A stretch of DNA of 64,000 nucleotides from positions 35,933 to 99,932 of IMG/VR virus record IMGVR_UViG_3300005529_000002; one strand, written 5' to 3'. Position numbers and translations under genes: made by a program. A model generated the notes under the pieces. The model had not been told where the DNA came from. It did no database searches and saw only the letters and a list, made by a program, of their open reading frames with translations. How positions within the stretch are numbered: the stretch's first letter is position 1; each line of letters opens with the position of its first letter. This DNA comes from a virus. Below, piece by piece: positions 49,230-58,302 of the stretch.

Positions 49230-49284
49230 CGGGCGGACTGAGCGCCCTCCTCGTATCTCGCTGCCACGCTAGGAGGGCTGCCCC

Positions 49285-49890
49285 GTGCCGTTCAGCACCG
49301 CCGCCGCGGACTACGAGCTTGACCAGGAAGGCGCGAACCATTCCCTGTTCGCCAGCCTGCACAGCGCCTACTCGGCCACCGGGGCGAACGAGCTGTCCGG
49401 CGGGTCGCCGGCCTACGCCCGGCAGGCAGTCACCTGGTCGGCCGCGGCGAGCAACAGCAAGGCGCTGAGCAACTCCCCGACGCTGAACGTGCCCGCGGGC
49501 TCGTCGGTGGCGTTCATCGGCCTGTGGGACGCGGTCAGCGGAGGCTCGTTCCGGGGCATGTACCCGAACAGTGCCGGGGCGATCGCGTACGGGTTCAGCG
49601 CGCCCTCCTCGACCAGCATCCTGCTCGCCCCCGGCTCGGCTTACGCGGCGAACCAGACGGTGGTCGTGTTCCCTGTCGCCGGGTCCGCGCTCCCGAGCGG
49701 CCTCACAGCCGGCACCATCTATTACGTCAAATCCCCGTCCGGGGACTCGTTCCAGCTCTCGGCCACCTCTGGTGGCAGCGCGATCACTTTGTCGGCGGAC
49801 GGTGCCGGCGTGATTCAAGCAGTGTCTGTCGAAGCGTTCGTGTCTCAAGGGACGTTCCAGGTGAGCAGCGGCTCGCTGGCGATCATCTAG
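49285..49890 (+). CDS. Minor tail/fibre protein, 201 aa
   Basis: The GTG follows AGGAGGG. The N-terminal helix (YELDQEGANHSLFASLHSAYS) and beta-rich body (VPAGSSVAFIGLWDAVSGG, GLTAGTIYYVKSPSGDSFQL) match the small tail proteins found beside fibre genes in Streptomyces phages. It probably forms part of the tip or fibre complex. Confidence 0.7.
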   Translation: MPFSTAAADYELDQEGANHSLFASLHSAYSATGANELSGGSPAYARQAVTWSAAASNSKALSNSPTLNVPAGSSVAFIGLWDAVSGGSFRGMYPNSAGAIAYGFSAPSSTSILLAPGSAYAANQTVVVFPVAGSALPSGLTAGTIYYVKSPSGDSFQLSATSGGSAITLSADGAGVIQAVSVEAFVSQGTFQVSSGSLAII

Positions 49891-50065
49891 CGCGCCGGTC
49901 ACGCGGCCAGCTCGCGCAGGTGAGCCAGCCTGAGCCGAAGCACAGGAATTCCTCCGCCGCGACCTCATGCCGGGCGAGCCCCGGCCAGAGCGATGGCACC
50001 GCGATGAGCCCGCCGACGGCGAGGGCGGCCAGGGCCACCAGGGCAGCCGAGCGCCAGATGTTCAC
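49883..50065 (-). CDS. Minus-strand single-TM peptide, 60 aa
   Basis: A GTG at 50065 starts a peptide with one strong hydrophobic segment (SAALVALAALAVGGLIAV) and a Cys-containing tail (FLCFGSGWLTCASW). It fills the gap between two tail genes on the opposite strand. No ribosome site is seen, so expression is uncertain; it could be a lysogenic membrane peptide. Confidence 0.45.
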   Translation of the reverse strand: MNIWRSAALVALAALAVGGLIAVPSLWPGLARHEVAAEEFLCFGSGWLTCASWPRDRRAR

Positions 50066-50106
50066 GCCAGCGACAGTACCGCTCCCTGGCCGGAGGGGGG
50101 CACCCG

Positions 50107-53100
50107 GTGCCTTCGCAGACCTTCACCGCCTCCGGATCATGGACGGTCCCGGCGAACGCGGTGCCCGGTTCGGTCCAGGTGTACGCCATCGGCGAAAGCG
50201 GCAACGCCGGGACATCGGTGCACGGCTCCACGCCGGGTGCGGGTTCCGGAGGCGGGGCGTGCGGCGGTGAGCCCAGTCTCGGCGGCCTGACTCCCGGCAC
50301 GACCGTCCTGACGCTCACGATCCCGCAGGGCGGCACCGGAAACCCCACCACGGTGACGGGCGGCTCGGTCACCGTCCAGGGAAACGCGGGCGGTTCGGCC
50401 ACCGGGACGAGCCCCGGCAGCGGCGGCGCGGCCGGCACCAACACGGTCGCGTTCCGCGGCGGGAACGGGGCATCGAACTCGGGTTCCGCGTCGCCGGGCG
50501 GCGGCGGTGGCGGGTCGGCCGGGTCCACAGGGCCGGGCGGCGACGCCTCGGGAGCTACCGGCGGTGCGGCCGGGACCGGCGCGGCCGGGCCGCCGTCCCT
50601 GGCGGGTGCGGCGGGGGCGAGCGGGCCGGGGAGCCTGTCCGCCGGCACGAACGGCACCGCCCCGGGAGGCGGAGCGTCCGGCGGCGGGTCCGGCGGGTCC
50701 GTCAACCACACCGGCGGCACCGGGGCGCCGGGCCAGGTCATCATCATCTGGCAGGTTTTCACTTTCGGGTTCGCCGGCACCGGCAAGGGCACCGGGACGT
50801 TCACCGGGACGATCCACAAGACCGGGTCGTTCAAGGGCTACACGAGCGGATGGATGGCCCCCCCGGTCAGGGTCGTCAACGCCTGGTCAGGGACGTTCGC
50901 GCAGCCCGCAGTGTTCGGCAACATGCCGCCGGCGCTCCAGTCCGTCGTGGTGCCGCTCACCCCGGCGGGGAGCCTCGGCCTCGGCACCGGGACACCGTCG
51001 GCGGGCAACTGGCTGTTCTGCGTATCCGGGCTCAACGAGCAGTCCGCCACGTCAGAGGCGACAGTCGCCGTCTCGGATGACGTGCACGACTTCTGGCGGC
51101 CAGGCGACGAGACGACCTCGACGTGGGCCGTGTCGCAGGCGGCTGCCCTGACGCGGACCTCGGGCTGGTACACGCCGAACCTGAAGCGGATCCCGTCCGC
51201 CGTATACGCCGCACCGAACGGCTGCCTTGACGCGCAGTCGGTCATGGTCATCGAGGTGACCGGGCTCGGGCCGTGGGACACCGTCACCGGGATCTACACC
51301 AGCTACGCAGCAGCCGTGACGTCGCTGACCCTGGCGCTTCCCGCGCCCTCCGCCCCGGTGTTCCTGCTCGCCGCCGCGTGCGGGGACTCGGCAGCGGCCG
51401 GGCAGCAGCTCACCCCCGCCGGATGGAACACGCTGCCGCCGGTTTCAGCGTCGAACGGCGTGGATCACGCCTGCGACGCTGTCCTGACCACGGCATGGAC
51501 CACCGGCTCCTCGGCAGTGTCCGTCAACGCCACGGCGGCATCCGCGACGGACCTGTCCGGGGTCGTCATCGGGGTCCTCCAGAACGCCCCGTCACCGATC
51601 CCGGCCGGCGCGAACCCGGCGTGGGCAGGCCGGTTCATCGTGGAGATCGGCCTGGGCTCGGGGTTCCAGACACCGCCGGACCAGGTCACCTGGACCAAGG
51701 TGACCGACAATGAGTGGCCGGGCACGTACGTGCCGGGCTCCGGCACCGTCAAGCGTGCCTGGACCTGGTCCGACAGCGGCGGGATCCAGTACGGCCTCGG
51801 CGGCCTCCAGTCCGGTGAGGGCACCAGCCAGTGGGACAACGCGGACGGCTACCTGACCCCGTCCAACTCGTCCTCGCCGCTGTACCCGGATGTCACCACC
51901 GGCACTCCCGTGCGGATCCGCGCAGCTCTCGGCACCATCGGCGGGAAAACCGTCAACTCGTGGTACGTGGTGCAGCGCAATGCGCTCAAGTTCACCGAGA
52001 AGCGCACCAAGGGCCTGAGGTCGTTCATCGAGGCGGGGCTCACCGACATCTACAGCGTGTTCTCCGCCCCCTGCCCGTCCCCGTACCGGGGCGAGGTCTA
52101 CCAGGACAACCCGCACATGTGGATCCCGTGCGATGACCAGCCGGTATCGGGCGGCGTGCTGCCCACCCAGCTCCGCAACGCGGCCGAGGGAACCGGGCTG
52201 CCGCTCCAGATCGTCCCCTCGCCGAACGGGGTCTCCGGGCAGGACGGCTACTCCTCCTCCGGCGCGTGGACGAGCATCTCCGGGTCCAACCCCGGCGCGG
52301 ACGGCACCGACCTGACGGCCCTGCTGAACGTGGTCGGCACATCGGTTCCGCCGCCTAGCGTCGCGGTCTACTCGGTGGCGGCCGACAGCGGCTGGATGTA
52401 CGGGGACCCGCAGTCCTCCCCCGGTATCCAGGCCGGCGGCGGCCCGGTGACGGCGCAGCCTGGCGCGGCAGCGTGGCAGCAGAGCGGAGCATCGGGGAAT
52501 ACCGGGTCGAACGGCTGGTTCCTGGCCTGCCATGACCCGTCGTTCCCGCCTCTGAGCGGCGGGATCACCGTCGAATCCTGGTTCAACTACGCGTATTTCC
52601 GCACGGCTGCCGGCGTGAACAACGCCGGCACCTTTTACGGGGAAACCGGGCAGCCGTACTGCCCGCTGACGCTGTGGGAGCTGGCGACCGACACCGGCCC
52701 GGTGTGCCTGCTCCAGCTCGACTTGTCCGGGCACCTGGTCTTCACGACGTACAACGGGACGACCCCCACCTCAACGACGGTGTACAACTCGTCTGACCTG
52801 CGGTGCAACGCGTGGGTGAACTACACCGTCGTCATGAACCAGGGCTCGTGGACGGTGTACGTCAACGCCGGCCTCACCGCCAAGGCGACCGGCTCGGGCG
52901 CGGGGATGACATCGGCCTGGACCTGGTTCATAGGGAACGGCGACCTCGGCACCAGCGGCGGGACGAACCTGGCCGCGATCCAGCACGGCGGCAACTGCGA
53001 GGCGTCCCACATCGCGATATACCCGCAGATGCTGCCTGCCTACCGGATCCTGGCCCACTACAACGCGGCCCTGACCGGGTTCGGGCTCATCCCGGCGCCC

Positions 53101-54285
53101 ACCTCGCCGCAGATCGCGGCCACCCAGAACATCTCCGCAACAGGGTTCACCCCGGACGGCTCCGAGTACAAGGGGCAGTACGGGTTCCAGAGCGGGGCAC
53201 ATCCGGCCACCACGTACACGATGAGCGCGGTCGCCGCCGCCGTGGCCGGGGCCTACACCTCCGGCCCGTCAGCCCGCGCGGTATCGGCAGGGTTCGGGAA
53301 TCCGGGCGGGTACGCGAACGCCCTGTACACCTCGTGGACCTCCGCCGCCCCGCTGGTCCAGGTGTTCACCGCCGCCTCGGCCGACGCTGAGACCGAAGCC
53401 GCCGCTGTCCTCGGCGCGGGCGACACGTTCACCGGAGGGTTCGGCAGCGGCGCGACAGGGACCGGACCCGCGCAGGTCAGCGCCGGGACCGGGGCATCGC
53501 CCCCCGCCGCGCCGACTCCGCTCGGGGACCTCGCAGGGGAGCGGATCGAGCGGATCCTCGCCTACGGCAACGTCCCGTACCCGGGCCGGAGCATCGACCA
53601 GGACCCCGCCATGGTCCAGGCCGCGATCGACATCCAGGGCCAGGCGGCGGCCCAGAACCTGGACAACATCCGCCAGTCCGTCACCGGCCTGCTCAGCGTG
53701 GACGGCAACGGCAACCTGTGCTTCCGCGACCGTGCCCGCCTCGCCGCCGACACCCCGGCGTGGGCGCTCGGGCCGGATGTCGGAGCCGGGCAGATCCCCT
53801 ACGACGCCTCCCAGAGCTTCTCGAACGACCCGCAGCGGATCTGGAACCTGATCAGGATCACGCCGTACGCCCCGGACGGCGCGACCCTGGCCACCATCAC
53901 CCCGTCGTCGTTCTCCGCGGCCCTGGCCAGCCAGGAGCAGTTCGGCGCCAGGCCGCTGCCGTTCACCTCCTACCTGCAATCCACTGCCGAAATGCAGGTG
54001 CAGGCCGACTGGCTGCTGTCCCAGTACGGCGGCCCGCTCCGGCGCCGGGTGAGCGGCTTGAAAATCGACGCCGCCCGGCACCCCGCGGCGTGGCCGGCCG
54101 TGCTCGGGATGAACGTGGGAGACCTCGCCACCGTCACCGACATGCCGTTCGGCCCCCCGGTCACGACAGGCACGTACAGGGTCACCAGCATCAGCCGGAG
54201 CATCGCGTTCGGGGGCAACGACTCGGCGGCCGAGGCGAGTCTCACCATTGCCCTGGATTTCGAGCCGAGCACGTATTACTCCTGA
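50107..54285 (+). CDS. Large minor tail protein with glycine-rich and LamG-like domains, 1392 aa
   Basis: The GTG at 50107 follows CGGAGGGGGGG. Residues 1-215 are a glycine-rich domain. A middle part (about 560-700) resembles minor tail proteins. Residues about 818-990 have a concanavalin/LamG pattern (ITVESWFNYAYF, WVNYTVVMNQGSWTVYVN, CEASHIAIYPQMLPAYRI). The C-terminal about 250 residues (RIERILAYGNVPYPGRSID, VTGLLSVDGNGNLCFRDRA, VGDLATVTDMPFGP) are typical of actinophage tail-tip proteins. It probably connects the tip to host-recognition elements. Confidence 0.85.
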   Translation: MPSQTFTASGSWTVPANAVPGSVQVYAIGESGNAGTSVHGSTPGAGSGGGACGGEPSLGGLTPGTTVLTLTIPQGGTGNPTTVTGGSVTVQGNAGGSATGTSPGSGGAAGTNTVAFRGGNGASNSGSASPGGGGGGSAGSTGPGGDASGATGGAAGTGAAGPPSLAGAAGASGPGSLSAGTNGTAPGGGASGGGSGGSVNHTGGTGAPGQVIIIWQVFTFGFAGTGKGTGTFTGTIHKTGSFKGYTSGWMAPPVRVVNAWSGTFAQPAVFGNMPPALQSVVVPLTPAGSLGLGTGTPSAGNWLFCVSGLNEQSATSEATVAVSDDVHDFWRPGDETTSTWAVSQAAALTRTSGWYTPNLKRIPSAVYAAPNGCLDAQSVMVIEVTGLGPWDTVTGIYTSYAAAVTSLTLALPAPSAPVFLLAAACGDSAAAGQQLTPAGWNTLPPVSASNGVDHACDAVLTTAWTTGSSAVSVNATAASATDLSGVVIGVLQNAPSPIPAGANPAWAGRFIVEIGLGSGFQTPPDQVTWTKVTDNEWPGTYVPGSGTVKRAWTWSDSGGIQYGLGGLQSGEGTSQWDNADGYLTPSNSSSPLYPDVTTGTPVRIRAALGTIGGKTVNSWYVVQRNALKFTEKRTKGLRSFIEAGLTDIYSVFSAPCPSPYRGEVYQDNPHMWIPCDDQPVSGGVLPTQLRNAAEGTGLPLQIVPSPNGVSGQDGYSSSGAWTSISGSNPGADGTDLTALLNVVGTSVPPPSVAVYSVAADSGWMYGDPQSSPGIQAGGGPVTAQPGAAAWQQSGASGNTGSNGWFLACHDPSFPPLSGGITVESWFNYAYFRTAAGVNNAGTFYGETGQPYCPLTLWELATDTGPVCLLQLDLSGHLVFTTYNGTTPTSTTVYNSSDLRCNAWVNYTVVMNQGSWTVYVNAGLTAKATGSGAGMTSAWTWFIGNGDLGTSGGTNLAAIQHGGNCEASHIAIYPQMLPAYRILAHYNAALTGFGLIPAPTSPQIAATQNISATGFTPDGSEYKGQYGFQSGAHPATTYTMSAVAAAVAGAYTSGPSARAVSAGFGNPGGYANALYTSWTSAAPLVQVFTAASADAETEAAAVLGAGDTFTGGFGSGATGTGPAQVSAGTGASPPAAPTPLGDLAGERIERILAYGNVPYPGRSIDQDPAMVQAAIDIQGQAAAQNLDNIRQSVTGLLSVDGNGNLCFRDRARLAADTPAWALGPDVGAGQIPYDASQSFSNDPQRIWNLIRITPYAPDGATLATITPSSFSAALASQEQFGARPLPFTSYLQSTAEMQVQADWLLSQYGGPLRRRVSGLKIDAARHPAAWPAVLGMNVGDLATVTDMPFGPPVTTGTYRVTSISRSIAFGGNDSAAEASLTIALDFEPSTYYS

Positions 54286-54299
54286 CCCGGGGGTGGCTG

Positions 54300-54455
54300 G
54301 TGAAGGTCGGCACGCTGGTCCGGATGATCGCCCCGCCGCACCGGCAGGGCCGCGTCGTCAGGATCTCCAGATCCGGGCCGTACGCCACTATCTGGGTCAA
54401 CTTCCCCGGCTGGCACATCGCGAGCTTCTCGCCGGGAGGGCTGGAGATCCTGTGA
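54300..54455 (+). CDS. Small beta-barrel-like protein, 51 aa
   Basis: Read directly: a GTG at 54300 follows GGGGGTGG. The sequence (VKVGTLVRMIAPPHRQGRV, GPYATIWVNFPGWHIASF) looks like an SH3-type barrel. It lies between the large tail gene and the membrane-protein cluster. No function is known. Confidence 0.6.
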   Translation: MKVGTLVRMIAPPHRQGRVVRISRSGPYATIWVNFPGWHIASFSPGGLEIL

Positions 54456-54473
54456 CGAGGGAGGGCTGCCCCG

Positions 54474-54728
54474 GTGCCCGACAGCGCCCTCGTGACCCTC
54501 CTCACCGGCACCGGGGTGTGCGGCGTGTTCTGCGTGCTGTTCATCATCGGCGCGATCTTCCCCCGCTCGGTCGTCACCGACAAGAACGCGGAGATCGCCG
54601 AGCTGAAGGAAGCGCTCACGGCCGAGCGGAGCCGGGCAGACACCGCCGTTGCCGCCACGTCAGCGACCAGGGACATCCTCGCCGCCCTCCAGATCGGGCG
54701 GGACATGAAGGCGGGCCATGACGCATGA
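54474..54728 (+). CDS. Single-TM coiled-coil protein, 84 aa
   Basis: The GTG follows GAGGGAGGG. A TM segment (VCGVFCVLFIIGAIFP) precedes a coiled coil (KNAEIAELKEALTAERSRA), a layout shared with phage holin-associated or spanin-like small proteins. It overlaps the next gene by four bases. Lysis involvement is inferred. Confidence 0.65.
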   Translation: MPDSALVTLLTGTGVCGVFCVLFIIGAIFPRSVVTDKNAEIAELKEALTAERSRADTAVAATSATRDILAALQIGRDMKAGHDA

Positions 54729-54946
54729 GGCTGCTCGGGAGGCTGACGTCGATGATCCTTCCGTGGCCGGGCAAAGGGGAACGCCAGGCCGCGATCGTCC
54801 GCGCCCGGCAGGAGAAAGAGCGGTCGCAGGCCAGCGCCGCCCACGCGGAACGGCTGGAAGGCCAGGTGCGGCGGATGGCCGCCCAGAACCATTTCGCGGC
54901 ATCGATCGCCGAGCAGATCATCCGGCATCACCGGGGGGCGTCATGA
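54725..54946 (+). CDS. Small coiled-coil protein, DUF7620-like by position, 73 aa
   Basis: The start overlaps the preceding stop (ATGA). A short hydrophobic N-terminus (LLGRLTSMILPW) is followed by charged helices (QEKERSQASAAHAERLEGQ, AAQNHFAASIAEQIIRHH). It sits in the usual actinophage spot for such proteins, next to a three-TM protein. Confidence 0.6.
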   Translation: MRLLGRLTSMILPWPGKGERQAAIVRARQEKERSQASAAHAERLEGQVRRMAAQNHFAASIAEQIIRHHRGAS

Positions 54947-55323
54947 CGCAGGCGCAGTGGCTCGTGCTGCTACTCAAGGTCTTCCTTATCAGCGGGTTCG
55001 TGACTCTCGCCGGGTGGATCGCCCTGTACAGCGTCCTGGCGCCATGGTGGCGGAACCCGGTCGGCCGGACCCTGGTCGCCAAGACGGCCTTGATCGCAGC
55101 CTTGTTCATCCCGACCGGCCTCAGCTTGTTCTTCGGCTTCTCCCGGCTCGACTCCTATGTGGCGGCGTGGATCCAGGTGTCGCTGATCGGGCTGGTGACC
55201 CCGGTCATGATCTGGCGCTCGGCCGTGTGGCTGAAACTGCACCGGGCCGGGCGGCTGCCGAGCAACGGGAAGGACGGGTTAGCCGATGACCGATCCCGGC
55301 ACCCATGTGGAACGCGAAGATGA
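54943..55323 (+). CDS. Multi-TM holin-like membrane protein, 126 aa
   Basis: The ATG at 54943 overlaps the stop before it. Three TM segments are visible (LVLLLKVFLISGFVTLAGW, VAKTALIAALFIPTGLSLF, WIQVSLIGLVTPVMIW), then a basic tail. Similar three-TM proteins follow the minor tail genes in many Streptomyces phages and are considered holin candidates. Another holin-like gene lies at 60985. Confidence 0.7.
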   Translation: MTQAQWLVLLLKVFLISGFVTLAGWIALYSVLAPWWRNPVGRTLVAKTALIAALFIPTGLSLFFGFSRLDSYVAAWIQVSLIGLVTPVMIWRSAVWLKLHRAGRLPSNGKDGLADDRSRHPCGTRR

Positions 55324-56089
55324 CAGATGGGCCGTGGAGATAGCAGATCATCCTGGCCGCACCGAATCGCCAGAGTTCCGCAAGGCCAAGGAGACCGCGC
55401 ACCGGATCCTCGCCGCTGTCCGCGAGCAGGACCCGGGCGGGATGCTGGCGTTCCTCGCCGGGCCCGCCGCGGGCCGTCCGCAAGCCCATCACGCTGGCTC
55501 GCTGTGGCTGCACGACGGCCACGGCTGGTTCCTGGTCCTGTCGGTGTGCGGCGTGGAATGGTCCGCCCAGTTCAGCGCATCGTCCGCCCGCGTCGACGAA
55601 CTGCGGGCAACCGCGCGGCGGCTTTACCTGCGGTTCCCCGAGACACTGGATGAGCTCCAGAAGCTCGGGTACCCGGAAGCCGCCCGGATCCTGTCCGAGC
55701 CCATCACCGATGCGGATGGCGTGGCACGGTGGACGGACTCCCTGTTCAACGCATGCGTCATGCTGTCTGCCCCGCTGCATTCGGGTACGGTGCACGGCGG
55801 CCAGACCGGAGGGTGGCACCACTACCCGAAATCCGTCTGGGACCAGCAGGTCACCAAAACGGACGGGTTCACGCTGTGGGTGACAGGCGGCGACGGGCTG
55901 GAGGCCGCGGTGACCCCGGTCGCGCCGCCCGGCTCGGGTGACGGCCGGGTGGAGGTCGTCTACGCGCATCCTGCGTCGGAGCTTCACCGGCAGATGACCG
56001 AAGCTCATGCAGCAGGCCAGCGGCACATCCTCGAGGCGGACCACCCGCTGGCGGAGCAGGCTTTCGCAGGGCAGGAGGGTACCGGATGA
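55286..56089 (+). CDS. DUF6424-like phage protein, 267 aa
   Basis: The ATG at 55286 overlaps the previous gene by 38 bases. The start (DHPGRTESPEFRKAKETAH) and middle (AGSLWLHDGHGWFLVLSVCG, VEWSAQFSASSARVDELRA) match the DUF6424 pattern of Streptomyces phages. The function is unknown. The C-terminal quarter is helical. Confidence 0.72.
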   Translation: MTDPGTHVEREDDRWAVEIADHPGRTESPEFRKAKETAHRILAAVREQDPGGMLAFLAGPAAGRPQAHHAGSLWLHDGHGWFLVLSVCGVEWSAQFSASSARVDELRATARRLYLRFPETLDELQKLGYPEAARILSEPITDADGVARWTDSLFNACVMLSAPLHSGTVHGGQTGGWHHYPKSVWDQQVTKTDGFTLWVTGGDGLEAAVTPVAPPGSGDGRVEVVYAHPASELHRQMTEAHAAGQRHILEADHPLAEQAFAGQEGTG

Positions 56090-56226
56090 CCGTGCTCGCG
56101 CACCTCGCACTGCAAGGACCGCAGCCGGGCCGGCAGGGCTGGGAATGCCCGCGATGCCAGACGGTGTATGCGCCGGACATCAAGGCGTGTCACTGCGCCG
56201 CCTCGCGCGGGACAGGCCGACACTGA
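56086..56226 (+). CDS. Zinc-ribbon microprotein, 46 aa
   Basis: Read directly: the ATG at 56086 overlaps the previous stop (ATGA). It contains CPRCQTVYAPDIKACHC, a short zinc site. Its 3' end overlaps the next small frame by 40 bases. Confidence 0.6.
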   Translation: MTVLAHLALQGPQPGRQGWECPRCQTVYAPDIKACHCAASRGTGRH

Positions 56227-56315
56227 CGCCGTCGCTGGGCTGTCCCGGCTGGAAGAACGGGACGTGCCCGAGCGGGCATTTCTGGCTGAGGAACGGCGAG
56301 CTGGTGCAGTGCTAG
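56187..56315 (+). CDS. Possible Cys-rich microprotein, 42 aa
   Basis: A GTG just after AAGG starts a frame ending LGCPGWKNGTCPSGHFW and LRNGELVQC. The Cys spacing and the Trp residues look selected, but the overlap with the previous frame lowers confidence. Confidence 0.4.
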   Translation: MSLRRLARDRPTLTPSLGCPGWKNGTCPSGHFWLRNGELVQC

Positions 56316-56362
56316 GCCGTCGCGGGCACCCCCCGGCGCCGCCGCCCGATCACAGGCCGGTC

Positions 56363-56569
56363 GTGACCCGCGTCACTGGAACGGTTGAGGTCAAGTGCGC
56401 CGCGACAGGACCCGAGCAGCCCGGCCTCGGCGATGACCGGACCCCGTGGCGGCAGTACACACTTGCTGACATCGAGGCATGGTGCGCCGAACTGCGCAGG
56501 CTAGGGGCAGGTGACGGCCTGGTGCTGGATCAGGCGGACGGGCTGGTGGTCACCCTGGACGCATCGTGA
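56363..56569 (+). CDS. Small hypothetical protein, 68 aa
   Basis: The GTG at 56363 gives VTRVTGTVEVKCAATGPEQ, WRQYTLADIEAWCAELRRL and DGLVLDQADGLVVTLDAS, a plausible alpha/beta fold. GTG 56309 would extend it by 18 residues. It overlaps the next start by four bases (GTGA), which supports translation. Confidence 0.65.
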   Translation: MTRVTGTVEVKCAATGPEQPGLGDDRTPWRQYTLADIEAWCAELRRLGAGDGLVLDQADGLVVTLDAS

Positions 56570-56850
56570 TCTGGCACTCGCTTCTCCACTGGCTGGGGCT
56601 CGACTCCGCCGGCGGCCCCGCCTACCTGGCCTGGTCCGGTTTCGGCAGCGACATCAGCGAGATCGGCATCCTCGGCGCGCTGGCGATGATGATCCGGCGG
56701 CACAACTGCCATGTCCGGCGGTGCCTGCGGATAGGCCGCCACCATGTGGAGGGGACACCGTACGTGGTGTGCCAGCGTCATTCCCCGCACGGCGCGCCGA
56801 CACATCAGGATGTCCTGGACGCGCACGAGGCAGCGACGGGTGACCGGTGA
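56566..56850 (+). CDS. Actinophage membrane-associated protein, 94 aa
   Basis: The sequence PAYLAWSGFGSDISEIGILG is followed by HNCHVRRCLRIGRHHVEG and YVVCQRH. This combination of hydrophobic N-terminus and Cys/His motif is common in the lysis region of actinophages. The function is unproven; holin-like or capsid-associated roles have both been suggested for such proteins. Confidence 0.65.
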   Translation: MIWHSLLHWLGLDSAGGPAYLAWSGFGSDISEIGILGALAMMIRRHNCHVRRCLRIGRHHVEGTPYVVCQRHSPHGAPTHQDVLDAHEAATGDR

Positions 56851-56954
56851 ACAGTGCCGCCGTCTACTGGCTCGCAGTCGCTGCGGCAGTCCTGGCCGTG
56901 CTGGGGCTGCACGTGCCGTTCATCAGGTGGGTCAAGCGGATGAGCGGACGCTAG
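56847..56954 (+). CDS. Single-TM microprotein, 35 aa
   Basis: Read directly: the GTG overlaps the preceding stop (GTGA). One TM segment (YWLAVAAAVLAVLGLHV) ends in a basic tail (RWVKRMSGR). It is convergent with the ATPase gene and overlaps it by four bases. Confidence 0.55.
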   Translation: MNSAAVYWLAVAAAVLAVLGLHVPFIRWVKRMSGR

Positions 56955-58234
56955 GCGGCGTGCGCCGGAAGTGCGAGCAGTTCCGCTATCGCGTCGGCTG
57001 GGTCATCGTGGCGCTTGCATGCCTCAATCACCTCGGCAGGCGCTATCCCGGATATCTCCGGCACGCCGCCCGGCCCGATCGCCGCCCGCTCGTACCAGTG
57101 CCGGATCAGCCGCTCGGCCTGCCCAGCGTCAGCAAGGCCGAAATGCTCGACCAGGTCCACCCGGCCGGGCCGGATCACGGCAGGGTCCAGCACGTCAGGG
57201 CTGTTGGTGGTCAGGACGGTCAGCAGGCCGTGCGGCGTCGCGATCCCGTCCAGCGTGTTAAGGAGACCGGATAGGGTCACCTGATCGGGGTTGTCGTCCC
57301 GCCGGGTTGCGGCGTGGAACACGTCGGCGTCTTCGAGCAGCAGCATCGACCTGGGACCGACCCGGCTGGCCACGCGGAGCAGGGTTCCGTCGTTCTTCAC
57401 GTCGGCCAGCGGCAGGTACCAGACGTCCATGCCGAAGTGGGAGGCGAGCGCCCGCGCGACGCTGGTCTTCCCGGTCCCGGGCGGTCCCTCGTACAGGTGG
57501 CCCCGGTGCCACGGCATCGACCGGCGGGCATAGTCGCGTTCGGCGTCGAGGAACCTCGTGACATCGGCAGTCAGCCGCTCGAGCTGGCCGGCCGGGAGGA
57601 TGACGCTGTCCAGTTCGCGCGGCGGCAGGTCGTCCAGGGTTTCCCAGTCGCCCCATTTGCTGAGCATCCGGAACTGCGGCTTGCGCTTGCGGTCGAAGCT
57701 GCGCCGCATGATCGCCGCGATCTGGTCGAGCAGGGCCTTCTGGCCGACGGCGGACGCGGCGGTGAAGATGATCTCCGGCGGCTTCCACGGCCGGCTGTCA
57801 TCGCCCGACTGCGCGAACTCGGCGACGCCTACCCGGATCTTGTGACCGGCGACGGTGATGACCTGCTCGCGGGTCCCGTCGTAGCGGAGCCGCAGCGCGG
57901 GCGGTTCGGGTCGCTCACCTGATGCGGACAGCATGACCGCCCCGTAGGCGTTGTGCCGCGACGTGTAGGCGACGAGCGCCCGCTGGTCGCGGCGCGGCAG
58001 CATCCCGAGCACCCACTCGTGCAGTTCGCCGTACACGTCGTCGGTGCCGGGGACCTTGACGGTGTAGGTGGCCCGTTCGCGGAGCCTTGACCGCATCGTG
58101 CGGGCGGCGGGGAGTGCCATCTGCCCGGCCGCCATCGCCATCGCCAGCTTCGGCGCTTTCTCGCGGAGCACGGCGATCAGGTCCGAAGCAGGGGCGTTGT
58201 CCGGGGATTTAACCGGCGCAGGCTGCGAAGTCAC
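56951..58234 (-). CDS. BCS1-like AAA ATPase, 427 aa
   Basis: The C-terminal half is an AAA module: Walker A GPPGTGKT at 250-257, Walker B LLLEDADVF, sensor region LTVLTTNSPDVLDPAVIRPG, and RVDLVEHFG. This resembles BCS1-type and related bacterial ATPases. The N-terminal half (about 200 residues) is soluble, unlike mitochondrial Bcs1, and has a beta-rich adaptor-like region (YTVKVPGTDDVYGELHEWV, LRLRYDGTREQVITVAG). It is the only large minus-strand gene in the late region and is probably expressed separately, for example in lysogeny. Remodelling or defence roles are possible. Confidence 0.85.
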   Translation of the reverse strand: MTSQPAPVKSPDNAPASDLIAVLREKAPKLAMAMAAGQMALPAARTMRSRLRERATYTVKVPGTDDVYGELHEWVLGMLPRRDQRALVAYTSRHNAYGAVMLSASGERPEPPALRLRYDGTREQVITVAGHKIRVGVAEFAQSGDDSRPWKPPEIIFTAASAVGQKALLDQIAAIMRRSFDRKRKPQFRMLSKWGDWETLDDLPPRELDSVILPAGQLERLTADVTRFLDAERDYARRSMPWHRGHLYEGPPGTGKTSVARALASHFGMDVWYLPLADVKNDGTLLRVASRVGPRSMLLLEDADVFHAATRRDDNPDQVTLSGLLNTLDGIATPHGLLTVLTTNSPDVLDPAVIRPGRVDLVEHFGLADAGQAERLIRHWYERAAIGPGGVPEISGIAPAEVIEACKRHDDPADAIAELLALPAHAA

Positions 58235-58302
58235 GGGCCAATTGTGCCATCCGGGACAAGTGGATGGTCCTGACCGTACCGCTTCAGCCAGGAGGTGCCG
58301 CG

